DNA of 64,000 nt from Siphonodentalium dalli (Eukaryota > Mollusca > Scaphopoda > Gadilida > Siphonodentaliidae), in contig CP136067.1 in the NCBI GenBank assembly GCA_032622095.1, positions 1 through 64,000 on the forward strand, given 5' to 3'. Below, one piece after another: positions 34,522 through 45,119 of this stretch; positions within the stretch are counted from its first letter, which is position 1, and each line of letters opens with the position of its first letter. The notes under the pieces were generated by a model. The model saw only the letters and a program-made list of their open reading frames with translations, made no database searches and was not told the origin of the DNA. Made by a program: the position numbers and the translations under genes.

Positions 34522-35095
34522 TCTCATATATATTTTGAAGACCTCTGTCTGTATGTATGTTTGTTTGTCTGTCTGTCTGTCTGTCTGTCATTTATACAAA
34601 TCTACGATTCTCGACCGATCGGGACGAAACTTGGTACGTGTGTGTAGTTTGACCAGGCGGTGAACGTTGTCGTATTGGCGAGCCCGTGCGGCGCCCGCTT
34701 CGCGCATGCGCAGACGAGATCTCGGAAACGGGTGGAGCTATCGACTTGAAATTTGCTATGTGAATGTATCTTGCCCCGGATACTAATTTTATCGGGTTGC
34801 TGAGCCCGTGCGACTCCAGCTTCGCGCATGCGCAGACGAGATCTCGGAAACGGGTGGAGCTATCGACTTGAAATTTGCTATGTGAATGTATCTTTCCCCG
34901 GATACGAAGTTTATCGGGTCGCCGAGCCCGTGCGACGCCAGCTTCGCGCAAGCGCAGACCAGATCTCGGAAACGGGTAGAGCTATCGACTTGAAATTTGG
35001 TTTTTGAATAGCCCGGACAACGTCGGGCTGGGTAGAACTATCGACTTGAAATTTGGTTTTTGAATAGCCCGGACAACGTCGGGCTCATCGGCTAG
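34522..35095 (+). mobile_element. Helitron-like train, unit 7
   Basis: Standard termini and three monomers, the last with GCGCAAGCGC. The terminal hairpin segment is doubled (35008-35030 and 35068-35090), the first without CTAG, as in unit 5. Confidence 0.85.
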
Positions 35096-35799
35096 TCTAT
35101 TATATATTTTGGAAGATCTGTGTATGTGATCGCGATGAACTCTAAAACGGCCGAGCCGATTTCGATGAAACTTGGTATGTGGGGGTATTTTCGGCCGGGG
35201 ACTGGCATAGGCCTATTAATTTGCCCTTGCGACGTGACCTTGACCTTGAAATTGGGTCATTTCAAGGTCAAACGCCCGAATATCACGAGATTTCGATGAA
35301 ACTTGGTATGTGGGGGTACCTTCGGCCGGGGAGTGGCATAGGCCTATTAATTTGCCTGTGCGACGTGACTTTGACCTTGAAATCGGGTCATTTCAAGGTC
35401 AATCGCCCGAATATCACGGGATTTCGATGAAAATTAGTGTCTAGGGATACTTTCGTATGGGGAGTCTCATAAGCCTATTCATTTGCCCGTGCGACGTGAC
35501 CTTGACCTTGAAATCTGGTCAATTCAAGGTCAAATCGCGAATTTTGATGGGATTTCCACGAAATTTGATACATAGGGTTACTTTTGTCCACTGAGTGTTT
35601 TGGACGGGTCGAGTCGTGACCCCGACCTGACCTCGACCTTCAAAATGATCAATTCAAGGTCAAATCGGGTAAAACCGGATGGATTTCGACGGGTACCGGG
35701 CTGAGTTTTGGACGGGTCAAATCGTGACCCCACCTGACCTTCACCGTCAAAATGGACAATTCAAGGTCAAAGCCCGGACGAAGTCGGGTCACCTTCTAG
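35096..35799 (+). mobile_element. Helitron-like train, unit 8 (GAAGTCGGGT subfamily)
   Basis: It begins TCTATTATATATTTTGGAAG directly after the CTAG of unit 7 and ends GCCCGGACGAAGTCGGGTC, ACCTT, CTAG, followed by T. The inside has three to four repeats of ATTTCGATGAAACTTGG plus TTGACCTTGAAAT. It is the plus-strand counterpart of unit He. The sequence after it (35800 on) resumes the duplicated intron. Confidence 0.85.
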
Positions 35800-36393
35800 T
35801 AATATATATTCTCTTAATTGTCACGACTGACTTGTACAGGCAAACATAAAAATGAACATAGCACGTAGATGGTTCATTTTGGCGTCTAACGAAAGTTTAT
35901 TATTACCTCAACACCTTTAGGAGGATGTGAGCTATTGTTGTCGATCGAAATATCTGATATTTACCTCAATGACTTTAAGACAGTTGTGAACCATTGTCGA
36001 TTGGAATATCCAATTTTTAGGAAGATTCTGATGGAGCTCCATAGAAAACAATGCGGGATGCAAATTATCATGTCGGTCAACATGAGAATTTTTCTAGTTG
36101 CACTTTTATTGACATTGAGGGAGAAAATATACATTTTTGCGTAAATTGTAAATGAGACCATATACAAAATGAAAAATTCTCTGAGAGATGAAAAGCAACA
36201 TTCCACTCATTCTTGATCAGTCATCACTAAGCCATGAATAGAAAGAAAATCTCATGAAAGAATTAGAAAAAACTGAATCTGAATTGGAATACATATGTAT
36301 CGAGATAAATCGCAGCTATACAGATATCAGAATCCCCTGATTTTGATGCAAATGGTCTTATTTTTTTAATGGCCGGTGTATTCCTTCTTACAG
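35800..36393 (+). other. Intron sequence after the Helitron train
   Basis: The first 50 bp match 22800-22850, closing the paralogous insertion site. A 69-codon open frame at 35935-36144 has no recognised motif. A CCCCTGATTTTGATGCA block near 36335 is repeated before exon C2. Confidence 0.5.
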
Positions 36394-36498
36394 GAAAGTG
36401 GAACAATACCTCAACAGGTATCTACCAAGGTAGATAAAGATAAGCTGCTGGATGTATTAATACGGTTACAAGAAGCATATATAAAAACGCCACAAAAA
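36394..36498 (+). CDS. Exon of the armadillo-like gene (exon C1)
   Basis: The acceptor TTCTTACAG ends at 36393 and the donor GTAAGT begins at 36499. It is 105 nt, phase 0 at both ends, open. It encodes ESGTIPQQVSTKVDK, then DKLLDVLIRLQEAYIKTPQK, an amphipathic helix at the C-terminal half. Phase fits directly after exon A2 and before exon C2. It resembles C2 in length, phase, helix pattern (LLDVLIRLQEAYI against LVAVLKETYI) and flanking intron words, so the two are probably duplicates. No known domain is recognised. Confidence 0.6.
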
Positions 36499-37708
36499 GT
36501 AAGTATATTCATGGCATCTTAGTTAGAACAAAGATGGAGAATTACCTTCACAGAATACTCCCAAAATAGAGAGTTTAGTTCATAGCTATCAGAAAGAACA
36601 TAATCTCATTAGTATCCTGCAAATCCCGACATTCATATTTCAAAGTTGAATCAGATTTTTAATCAGATTGGATGGTGCTTGTTAACTCTTAACAACAACA
36701 TCAACTGCATACATTTCTCAAATCCATCATTCAGAGGGCGCATATAATATCAAGCAATATAAAACTCTTTCTGTTGGAAATGGTAATGGTCAAGGAAAGC
36801 CAATTTTAAAGCATGTAAGTTAGCAATCATATATAGCATCAGTCTTGTTCAAACTAGAGTCTCCCACGGAATAAATTATGCGCATTGAAGGATGGGTTGC
36901 TTGACCAATCAATAGCTTCCTGTAAAATCCAGGGTGGGGGGTCGGTCAAAAGTAAAAACATATCACGCTGAAAATGGCCTTAGTTACCCTTGGACTACAC
37001 AAAAAGAATGAAAACAAACATTTGGAATTTTTTTGTGCAAACAGAAATAATGAGTTTCAAATAATAAAAAAACCAATATCTTATACCTATTATGTTCTTA
37101 AGTGGCCACTGAAGATATAGCAAAACTCAAATTTCTTGTATCGGTGAACAAAATGACAAAAAGTGGATTTTAAATGGTCCGGCCGCGGGGGACCCACCCC
37201 CCCCCTAGGCCCTATATGTTGCAAATTTTTTCCGACCCCCCCCCCCCCCGGTAAAATCAATTAATATTCACACAAGCCATACCTTCAGTGTTTGACTGCA
37301 GTCTCATGAAGTTATGGTAAGTTACGCGTTAACATCATGTATGTTCAAAATCAAACAGATGTATGTTACTTTTTTATTGAGGAATGGTCAGACAACAGGT
37401 ATACATAATATTTAGGGAGCCCAGAAATTTTATTCGAACTATTGAGTATGAAAGGTTTGACCTACCTGAATTGTAAGGAGGACCGAGCTGACGGCAAAAA
37501 CCAAATTCTTAAGTTCCTCAATTACAGCATAAAGGGGCCTGGGGCTCGCCAAAAAAACCCCAAGATCACTTTTGAGCAAACTTTTGAGTACGAGCATGAA
37601 AGCTTCTGTAATCATAGCTGGGTACAACACTCGTCATAAAACATAACTTGAGAAATGTTTTTTGCAACATTTTCAGATTTTTTGACAGAACCCCTCAAAA
37701 ATTACTTT
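36499..37708. other. Intron sequence
   Basis: 36555-36640 (AATAGAGAGTTTAGTTCATAG, GAAAGAACAT, CTCATTAGTATCCTG) recurs at 56285-56345. Two short C runs lie near 37193-37207 and 37238-37250. No exon is recognised. Confidence 0.5.
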
Positions 37709-38470
37709 TTAGCTCACCTGAGACGAGGTCTCTGGTGAAACTATAGTCTTCACTCCTTGTCAGTTGTCCATCTATCTGTTTATCTTCTCCAGAACCATTT
37801 TTGGTGTGGATGTCCTCTAGGTGACTCGCATTCAGATTTGTTCAAATGAGGTCACCAGGTCAAATAGTTGTGAAGCCAGGACCCTAATTCTTTCCCACCA
37901 TAGTAATTCTTCTAAAACAACTTATTCTCCAAAACCATAAGACCGAATGGGGTTCATATTTGGTGTGGATGCTCCCTATGCCACTCAGATTTGTTCAAAT
38001 GGGGTCACTGGGTCAAATATGGGGGTAGCCAGACACATAACTAAGAAAGAAATGTTTTTTTTAGATTGAACTTACGCTTTCATTGTAGCTTTGATGTTAC
38101 GGACGTCTAGTAACCATATTTATTGAATAACCATCATCGAATTGTAAAATGTTAACCATATATAGTAGCATTAGTGTAATTCTATTGTGAAGTATTAGAT
38201 TTGAATGTGAACCGTTTATAATGGAAATTATTTAATGGATGGTCATGCATGGGAATATAATTTTATTGTGCTGCATTTTGAAATACAAAAGTGATAAATG
38301 ACAGCAATCAGCTCGAATCAAGGTTAAATGAAGCCGGGGTTTCTTTACAAATGATCAATTTATATGTACAGCATGCCTATAATAAAAAGAAAATCCAAGT
38401 GTTTTTGAGTGGATTTGTTCAAATGGGGTCACTTTGTCGAATATCGGCAGGGACATAACTCTTAAATAAA
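37709..38470 (+). mobile_element. Satellite-cored element of the AGCTCACCTGAG family, decayed
   Basis: It starts TTTTAGCTCACCTGAGACGA. Units with TTTGGTGTGGATG, CATTCAGATTTGTTCAAATG and GGTCACCAGGTCAAATA occur near 37800, 37960 and 38410. The right terminus is not found. Fragments of the same family are at 53886-54160 and 60460-60800. Confidence 0.55.
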
Positions 38471-38550
38471 ACGATTTTTTTTTTTTTAGATTGAACTCGT
38501 CGCTCAATTTAAAAAAAAAAAAAATTTTAATTAAAAAAAGAAGTATTTTA

Positions 38551-38584
38551 GGCCAAAAAAAAAAAGGGTTTTGATTCTCGGGCA
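38551..38584 (+). repeat. Inverted repeat arm (pairs with 43934-43967)
   Basis: GGCC, an A run, then GGGTTTTGATTCTCGGGCA is found here, and its reverse complement at 43934-43967. The two arms bracket 5.3 kb of satellite-cored elements. Confidence 0.7.
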
Positions 38585-39536
38585 TAGCCGCGTCTGTAAA
38601 AAAGGCGTAATAAAATGGTTCAACGCGGGAACTATTTTATTACGATTTTCAATTTGATAACACGAAAATAGGAAACTAGAAAAGAGAAATTAGTGATGTT
38701 TCAAACATCGAATATGATAGACATACAATGGTGTATGTGTTGGTATTCAAAAACAAACACTAGGCAACGATAACTACTAGATATAGTCACCACAAGCTGC
38801 CCAACACCCAAGTTTATTAAGTCAAATGTGAGATTTCCAATTTCGGGAACGCAAACCGGAAAGAAATATGGTGCATATTGGCGATGTGTATGCTGGTTTA
38901 ATATAATAGTATTTGAAGTTTTTATGGCTAGCATGTATAGTTACTATAGTATAGATGGATAAATATTAAAGTATATAGATAGATATAAAATTTATAATCC
39001 TGATTTAAACTTTGTTTGTTTTAGTTCCGTTTCCGTCTTTGTGGCATTCCGTGTTTTATATACGCAGTAACCGTGAGACCGCAAATCGAACAGACCTCAA
39101 TCAATTCTGTCCATGCGTATTCTCTTTAAATTCACCGATGTTACTGAATATATTTGGCGACAAAATTATCCGAGAGCACCATTTTATAGTGTGCAAATAT
39201 ATTTTTAATCGTGTATTTTGGCTTGATGGAAATAAAGCGTGATCCAACCGAAAAAACGTAATTTTATTCCCAATGATTCAGTGATTTTAGAAATTAGATT
39301 TAGAGACACTCGGTATTCGGTCGGTGTCAAGGCCGTTAATTGTGCATAGATCATAGCTGTACTAAACTGTGAAACTACTGAAAGGGTGTGCCTTTGAATG
39401 CAGAAAATCAAGAAATAGGTAACCGAGGTGTGGCAGATGCAAACAAAATGCAACAAACAGTCTATGACAGTTAAATAAAAAATGTGAATTGTTTTCCATG
39501 TTTAATACTGACATTGAAAAAAATCTCCCTATTTTT
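38585..39536. other. Unannotated intron stretch
   Basis: AT-rich, with short open frames lacking motifs or splice sites. Nothing could be assigned. Confidence 0.45.
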
Positions 39537-40328
39537 AGTCGAGTTTTTTTCCAAAACTCGACTTATAGTTTAATGAGGGACGGCGGCGGACGGGTGGGCG
39601 GCCTGTTTTACTTATAACTCAACCGTTTATTGACGGATTAAAAAACATTTTGTTGTGTGAGTACATATCCATGCACGTAAGCTGCAGACAAAAAATCGGG
39701 TTCGTCCGCACATTTATTACAGAGTTATGGCCCTTTGCCATTAGGCTCGTTAGCGCAACAACTTCAACAAACGTTATCTGATTCGATTGAAATTTGGGAT
39801 ATAGGTGTCTCCCAAGAATATCTCGGACGAGTTCGAAAACCGGCCTGGTCCGATAAAATTTGATAGAGTTATGGTCCTTAAGTAGTCATTTTGTACGCAT
39901 TTTTAGCTCGTTAGCGCGATAACTTCAACAAACGTCATCCGATTCAACTAAAATTTGGTATATAAGTGTCTTCCAATAATATCCTGGACGAGTTCGAAAA
40001 CCAGCCTGGCCCAATAAAATTTGATAGAGTTATGGCCCTTAATTAGTAATTTTTCGTGAATTTTTACCTCGTTAGCGCGATAACTTCAACAAACGTCCTC
40101 CGATTTGGAATAGACGTACTTGCCAAGAATATTTCGGACGAGTTCGAAAACCAGCCTGGCCTGATAAAATTTGATGGAGTTATGGCCCTTAATTAGTCAT
40201 TTTTCGATTTTACCTATTAATTAGTCTACCGATACTGATGCACACCAATTGGTGGTAACCACCGGCGGTAGCCACTGGCGGTAAGCCACCGAAAACGAGA
40301 CACAGCATCTCTGATGCCACCTCTTGTT
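39537..40328 (+). mobile_element. Satellite-cored element with AGTCGAG hairpin
   Basis: The left hairpin is AGTCGAG...CTCGACT, followed by a GACGGCGGCGGACGGG leader. The core is about three 145-160-bp units with CTCGTTAGCGC, ACTTCAACAAACGT and AGAGTTATGGCCCTTAA. The right part has GGTAACCACCGGCGGTAGCC, a nested palindrome, and ends CCACCTCTTGTTAA. The CTCTTGTT end matches the elements at 24085 and 28420 despite unrelated cores. Confidence 0.65.
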
Positions 40329-40558
40329 AACTAAATTTTCCTATTTCTGAGGACAAATCTCCCTATTTCCAATTATGAAAGTAAACAGGTCTGATATAAA
40401 TAGATATATACTATAAAAAGGTACATACATATATCAAATATATCAACAATGGTTCAGAAATTGAAATATACATTGTACTAGTGTATATATATATCATTCT
40501 GGTATATCCCTATATGATGTAGGGATAGTACAATTTCATATATTTATGTCATTCTTTA

Positions 40559-43500
40559 TTAGCTCAACTTACTTTTGTAAGTTTGAGCTATTGCCATGGC
40601 TTGGCGTCCGTCGTCCGTGTGTGCGTGTGTCCGTGTGTGCGTGTGTCCGTCAACAATTTCCTTTGGCGCGGGCTACAGGTCGTACCTTTGGTCTGATCTT
40701 TATGAAATTTTGCATGAATGTTGACATTGACATGTAGATGGGAACGAGTCATTTTGGGGTCATTCGGCCAAAAAACATGGCCGCTGGTGGCCATCTTGGA
40801 TTTCAAAATTCAATCCATTGGCGCGGGCTACAGGTCGTACTGTTCGTTTGATCATCATGAAATTTGTCATGGATGTTAATATTGACATGTAGATGGGAAC
40901 GAGTCATTTTGGGGTCGTTCGGCCAAAAAAACATCGCCGTCAGCAGCCATCTTGGATTTTACTCTTTGCATGACTAAATCATTTGGCGCAGGCTACAGGT
41001 CGTAGTTTTGATCGGAACTTCATGAAATTTGTCATGGATTGTATAACATGTAGATGGGAACGAGTGATTTTGGGGTTGTTCGGCCAAAAAACATGGCCGC
41101 CAGCAGCCATCTTGGATTTTACTCTTTGCATGACTAAATCCTTTGGTGCGGGCTACAGGTCGTACCTTTGGTCTGATCTTTATGAAATTTGTCATGAATG
41201 TTGACATTGACATGTAGATGGGAACGAGTCATTTTGGGGTCATTCGGCCAAAAAACATGGCCGCTGGTGGCCATTTTGGATTTCAAAATTCAATCCATTG
41301 GCGCGGGCTACAGGTCGTACTGTTCGTCTGATCATTATGAAATTTGTCATGGATGTTAATATTGACATGTAGATGGGAACGAGTCATGTTGGGGTCGTTC
41401 GGCCAAAAAACATGGCCGCTGGCAGCCATCTTGGATTTTACTCTTTGCATGACTAAATCCTTTGGCGCAGGCTACAGGTCGTAGTTTTGATCAGAACTTC
41501 ATGAAATTTGTCATGGATGTTAACAATGACATGTAGATGGGAACGAGTGATTTTGGGGTTGTTCGGCCAAAAAACATGGCCGCCAGCAGCCATCATGGAT
41601 TTTACTCTTTGCATGACTAAATCCTTTGGCGCGGGCTACAGGTCGTACCTATGGTCTGATCTTTATGAATTTTGTCATGAATGTTGACATTGACATGTAG
41701 ATGGGAACGAGTCATTTTGGGGTCATTCGGCCAAAAAACATGGCCGCTGGTGGCCATTTTGGATTTCAAAATTCAATCCATTGGCGCGGGCTACAGGTCG
41801 TGCTGTTCGTCTGATCATCATGAAATTTGTCATGGATGTTAATATTGACATGTAGATGGGAACGAGTGATTTTGGGGTCGCTCAGACAAAAAACATGGCC
41901 GCCAGCAGCCATCTTGGATTTTACTCTTTGCATGACTAAATTCTTTGGCGCGGGCTACAGGTTGTAGCTTTGGTCAGAACTTCATTAAATTTGTCATGGA
42001 TGTTAACAATGACATGTAGATGGGAACGAGTGATTTTGGGGTCGTTCGGCCAAAAAACATGGCCGCCAGCAGCCATCTTGGATTTTACTCTTTGCATGAC
42101 TAAATCCTTTGGCGCGGGTTACAGGTCGTACCTTTGGTCTGACCTTTATGAAATTTGTCACGAATATTGATATTGACATGTATATGGGAACGAGTCATTT
42201 TGGGGTCATACGGCCAAAAAACATGGCCGCTGGCAGCCATCTTGGATTTTACTCTTTGCATGACTAAATCCTTTGGCGCAGGCTACAGGTCGTAGTTTTG
42301 ATCAGAACTTCATGAAATTTGTCATGGATGTTAACAATGACATGTAGATGGGAACGAGTGATTTTGGGGTTGTTCGGCCAAAAAACATGGCCGCCAGCAG
42401 CCATCATGGATTTTACTCTTTGCATGACTAAATCCTTTGGCGCGGGCTACAGGTCGTACCTATGGTCTGATCTTTATGAATTTTGTCATGAATGTTGACA
42501 TTGACATGTAGATGGGAACGAGTCATTTTGGGGTCATTCGGCCAAAAAACATGGCCGCTGGTGGCCATTTTGGATTTCAAAATTCAATCCATTGGCGCGG
42601 GCTACAGGTCGTGCTGTTCGTCTGATCATCATGAAATTTGTCATGATGATAATATTGACATGTAGATGGGAACGAGTGATTTTGGGGTCGTTCAGCCAAA
42701 AAACATGGCCACCAGCAACCATCTTGGATTTTACTCTTTGCACGACTAAATTCTTTGGCGCGGGCTACAGGTTGTAGCTTTGGTCAGAACTTCATGAAAT
42801 TTGTCATGGAGGTTAACAATGACATGTAGATGGGAACAAGTGATTTTGGGGTCGTTTGGCCAAAAAACATGGCCGCCAGCAGCCATCTTGGATTTTACTC
42901 TTTCAATGACTAAATCCTTTGGCGCGGGTTACAGGTCGTACCTTTGGTCTGACCTTTATGAAATTTGTCATGAATATTGATATTGACATGTATATGGGAA
43001 CAAGTCATTTTGGGGACATACGGCCAAAAAACATGGCCGCTGGCAGCCATCTTGGATTTCAAAATTCAATCCATTGGCACGGGCTACAGGTCGTACTGTT
43101 TGTCTGATCATCATGATATTTATCATGGATGTTAATATTAACATGTAGATGGGAACGAGTCATTTTGGGGTCGTTTGGCTAAAAAAACATGTCCGCCAGC
43201 AGCCATATTGGATTTACTCTTTGCATGAATAAATCCTACAGGTCGTAGCTTTGGTCGGAACTTCAAGAAATTTGTCATGTATGTTAACAATGACATGTAG
43301 ATGGGGAAACGAGTCATTTTGGGGTCGTTCAGCCGAAAAACATGGCCGCCAGCAGCCATCTTGGATTTTACTCTTTGCATGACTAAATCCATTGGCACAG
43401 GCTACAGGTCATACCTTTGATCAGATCATTGTGAGATTTGTAAAGGCTGTAGATGGGAACAAGTCATTTTGGGGTAATTCGGAAAAAAACATGGCTGCAG

Positions 43501-43728
43501 GTGGCCATTTTAGAATTTACTCTTTGCATCAATAAATCCTTTGGCACACCATAATCACCACATCCCTGATCCGATCATTATGAAACCTGTTATGAATGTT
43601 GATATTGACATGAACATCTAGTCTTACTTAGACATTTCAATTAGCACTTTTCCTATTCCTCATTTACTGTCGACCATTAAATTATTCCCCTACCTAAGTT
43701 GAGCTACAGTGTCATTGATACTTTCATT
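40559..43728 (+). mobile_element. Satellite-cored pearl/HINE-like element (copy 4, longest)
   Basis: At 3.17 kb it has complete left hairpin (AGCTCAACTTAC...GTAAGTTTGAGCT), a GTCCGTGTGTGCGTGTG leader, about 18 monomers and a right palindrome AGTGTCATTGATACT with TTCATT. The monomers are close to each other, and blocks of several monomers are repeated (41485-42130 is nearly repeated at 42300-42950), a sign of recent multi-monomer amplification. Confidence 0.85.
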
Positions 43729-43933
43729 TAAGATTTGATGTACGGGTAGTATAATATGATAATTGGTCATTCTTTATAGTGGAATACATTAGTTTATATC
43801 AAAACAATGTTCTCCTTAGATTTTCTTAACCTGGGAAGGTATAATAACCCATGCTAACTATGGGCATTATCCCCATAAATTTTTTTTTTTTTTTTTTTAA
43901 ACCCTCGCTCCCTCATCGATTCTCAAAAAAAAT

Positions 43934-43967
43934 TGCCCGAGAATCAAAACCCTTTTTTTTTTTGGCC
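43934..43967 (-). repeat. Inverted repeat arm (pairs with 38551-38584)
   Basis: TGCCCGAGAATCAAAACCC, a T run and GGCC: the reverse complement of the arm at 38551. Confidence 0.7.
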
Positions 43968-44097
43968 TTATCTAATTTTATTATTTTATTTCACTACTTG
44001 CTCAATTTCATTTTTTTTTTATGAAAAACATTCAACATTTTTGAAAAACAAACACTCATGTTATGAACACTTATCCTTGCATGTAAGGTGACGGTTT

Positions 44098-44830
44098 TTA
44101 GCTCAACTTTACTTTGTAAAGTTTTAGCTATTGCCGTGGGTTGGTGTCTGTCCGTGCATCTGTCAACAATTTCCTTTGGCTCACTGTACAGCCCACATCC
44201 CTCATCTGATCATCACCAAACATCATATGGATCTTTGGGGGACCTCTAGATGGGAGCCATCGTTTATTTCCGAAATTTGTTAAAAAATATGGCCATTAGC
44301 AGCCATTTTGGATTTCTAATTTTAATCTATCGGCACACCCTGCGGCCCCCATTTTGTAGAGAAATGTTTGGAAAATTTAGAGGCATGTTTAAGATCACGT
44401 CAAAATGGGAACTATCAAATTTGAACAATTTTCAATAACAAAATGGCATCCATTTTGGATTTTACTCTTTTCGTGACTAAATCCTTTGGCACTCCCCACA
44501 GACGACATTCTTCATCCAATTGTCTGACATCAAACTTCATGTTGATCTTCTTGGTGACCACTAAATGGGAGCCATCAAATTTTTCCAGTGGCCTTCTTCG
44601 ATTTTACTCTTTTCATAACTAAATCCTTCCGCACACCCTGCATGACAAACCCTCAACCAATTGTCCCCAAACTTCATATGATTCTTTGGGATAACCTCTA
44701 GGTGGTGTCCAATTTTTCCAAAATTAATTTAAAACATGATGGCTGCCAGCAGAAATCATAGATTTGACATTTGAATCCATCAACACACCCTGCAGCTGAC
44801 ATTTATTAGAGGAATATTTTAAATGAAAAT
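44098..44830 (+). mobile_element. Satellite-cored pearl/HINE-like element (copy 5, old, no right end)
   Basis: It starts TTTTTAGCTCAACTTTACT with its hairpin partner GTAAAGTTTTAGCT, then GTCTGTCCGTGC. Four strongly diverged monomers (CTCTTTTCGTGACTAAATCC type) follow. The terminal AGTGTCATTGACACT is missing. Confidence 0.65.
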
Positions 44831-45119
44831 AATTTCATGTACACAATACCAATCCTTTACTGAAACTTTTTGACTTTTTTTCTTCTTTATCATTTTATTG
44901 ACTGCTCAGCATAAAATGCTAAATATTTGTATTTATTCACGAGTGGGGATGGCACAATGCATGCACAATCAAGTGCTTTAGAAATAAACTGACAGATCTA
45001 GATATACAGGTACACAGTGGTAATATGAGATGTCATCCGCTCTATATTTAACCCAATTCCAGGAATTGGTGGTCATCCATGTTCAAGTTACTGGGAACAA
45101 CACATGTGACATTGCAGAG

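Noticed and set aside
30945-34951. Many 75-143-codon frames on both strands starting MREAGVARARRPDK or similar
   Set aside because: These are frames through the CpG-rich 122-bp Helitron monomers, open on both strands because of base composition and repetition.
30891-35799. CRISPR-like regular repeats
   Set aside because: Regular 122-bp spacing with no unique spacers, and Helitron termini explain it; the genome is eukaryotic.
35935-36144. 69-codon frame between the Helitron train and exon C1
   Set aside because: No acceptor and donor fit the exon chain, there is no motif, and the peptide has an unlikely composition.
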